A DNA stretch of 64,000 nucleotides from Siphonodentalium dalli. Its lineage: Eukaryota > Mollusca > Scaphopoda > Gadilida > Siphonodentaliidae. Position 1 is the first letter of the stretch, and each line of letters begins with the position of its first letter. The position numbers and the translations under genes were made by a program. The stretch is taken from assembly GCA_032622095.1 (NCBI GenBank), contig CP136066.1:197400816-197464815 (forward strand), read 5' to 3'. Below, in pieces: positions 63,861 through 64,000 of this stretch. The notes beneath the pieces were generated by a model that ran no database searches, was not told the DNA's origin, and saw only the letters and a program-made list of their open reading frames with translations.

Positions 63861-64000
63861 ATCTTTCTCGTAAAAAGTTACCCCTGTTAGACCCCTTTGG
63901 TGCCATCTAGATGGTTCCCTGTGAATGTCTATAGAACACATACAGACAGGCAGACTGACAGACATTCGCAAATATAGATATATATATATGGTATAGTTAT

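Larger units (their letters stand above)
59535..63990. mobile_element. Putative single dispersed element with CCCGGCGTTGCCCGGG and ACAGACAGGCAGACTGACAG ends
   Basis: One end reads ACTAGCAGGGTTACCCGGCG with TTGCCCGGG, flanked by AT-rich TATAGTATAT. The other, at about 63,935-63,990, reads ACAGACAGGCAGACTGACAG then an ATATATATAT tail. This pairing recalls a dispersed-repeat architecture common in invertebrate genomes (from memory; superfamily not certain). Just inside the second end is a diverged tandem array with TTTGGTGGAAATCGGCG words, also usual for such elements. No reverse transcriptase frame survives, so if correct it is a non-autonomous or decayed copy, and a foldback element has inserted into it. 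Confidence 0.4.

Overview
This is a eukaryotic, intron-containing, AT-rich and repeat-dominated window, probably from a marine invertebrate. A bivalve mollusc is my best guess, based on the frequent TACATGTA-type words, a tRNA-derived SINE, many foldback/MITE-type elements and ankyrin/SOCS-box genes. That guess is inference, not proof. No bacterial or viral genes, rRNA or canonical tRNA were seen, and nearly all long open frames are translations of tandem repeats. || Layout: (1) 1-22,720 is one unbroken minisatellite of a 25-bp monomer (with 24-bp and 31-bp variants), organised into higher-order repeats and running off the left edge. (2) 23,340-26,760 carries a two-exon gene for an ankyrin-repeat plus SOCS-box (ASB-like) protein. 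(3) 26,900-33,500 holds a TTAA-flanked MITE, dispersed repeats, a single degenerate relative of the satellite monomer (about 28,781) and a 571-bp tandem duplication of CCATGG-rich sequence. (4) 35,300-37,720 holds a 300-bp tandem array built on a self-complementary TTTGCGATAAATCGCAAA word and a second CCATGG-rich array. (5) 39,480-40,180 is a 114-bp tandem array of CACACA/TGTGTG palindromes. (6) 43,340-50,850 is a second copy of the ASB-like locus, enlarged by three insertions, two of which show clear target-site duplications when compared with the first copy. (7) 51,936-52,114 is a CCCGGG minisatellite. (8) 53,212-58,120 is a nested inverted-repeat complex about 5 kb long. (9) 59,535 to the window end looks like one dispersed element split by a 1,091-bp foldback transposon. 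|| Gene content is small: the two ASB-like paralogues, each with an in-frame phase-1 intron. In well-studied relatives, ASB proteins are substrate receptors of elongin B/C-cullin 5-Rbx2 ubiquitin ligases; the ankyrin repeats bind substrate and the SOCS box binds the ligase. Comparing the two loci is the most useful internal control here, because it dates insertions and fixes element boundaries without outside data. || The most unusual features are the higher-order structure of the satellite together with its apparent single-copy relative 6 kb away, and the recurrence of unrelated arrays that each repeat their own short palindromic word.
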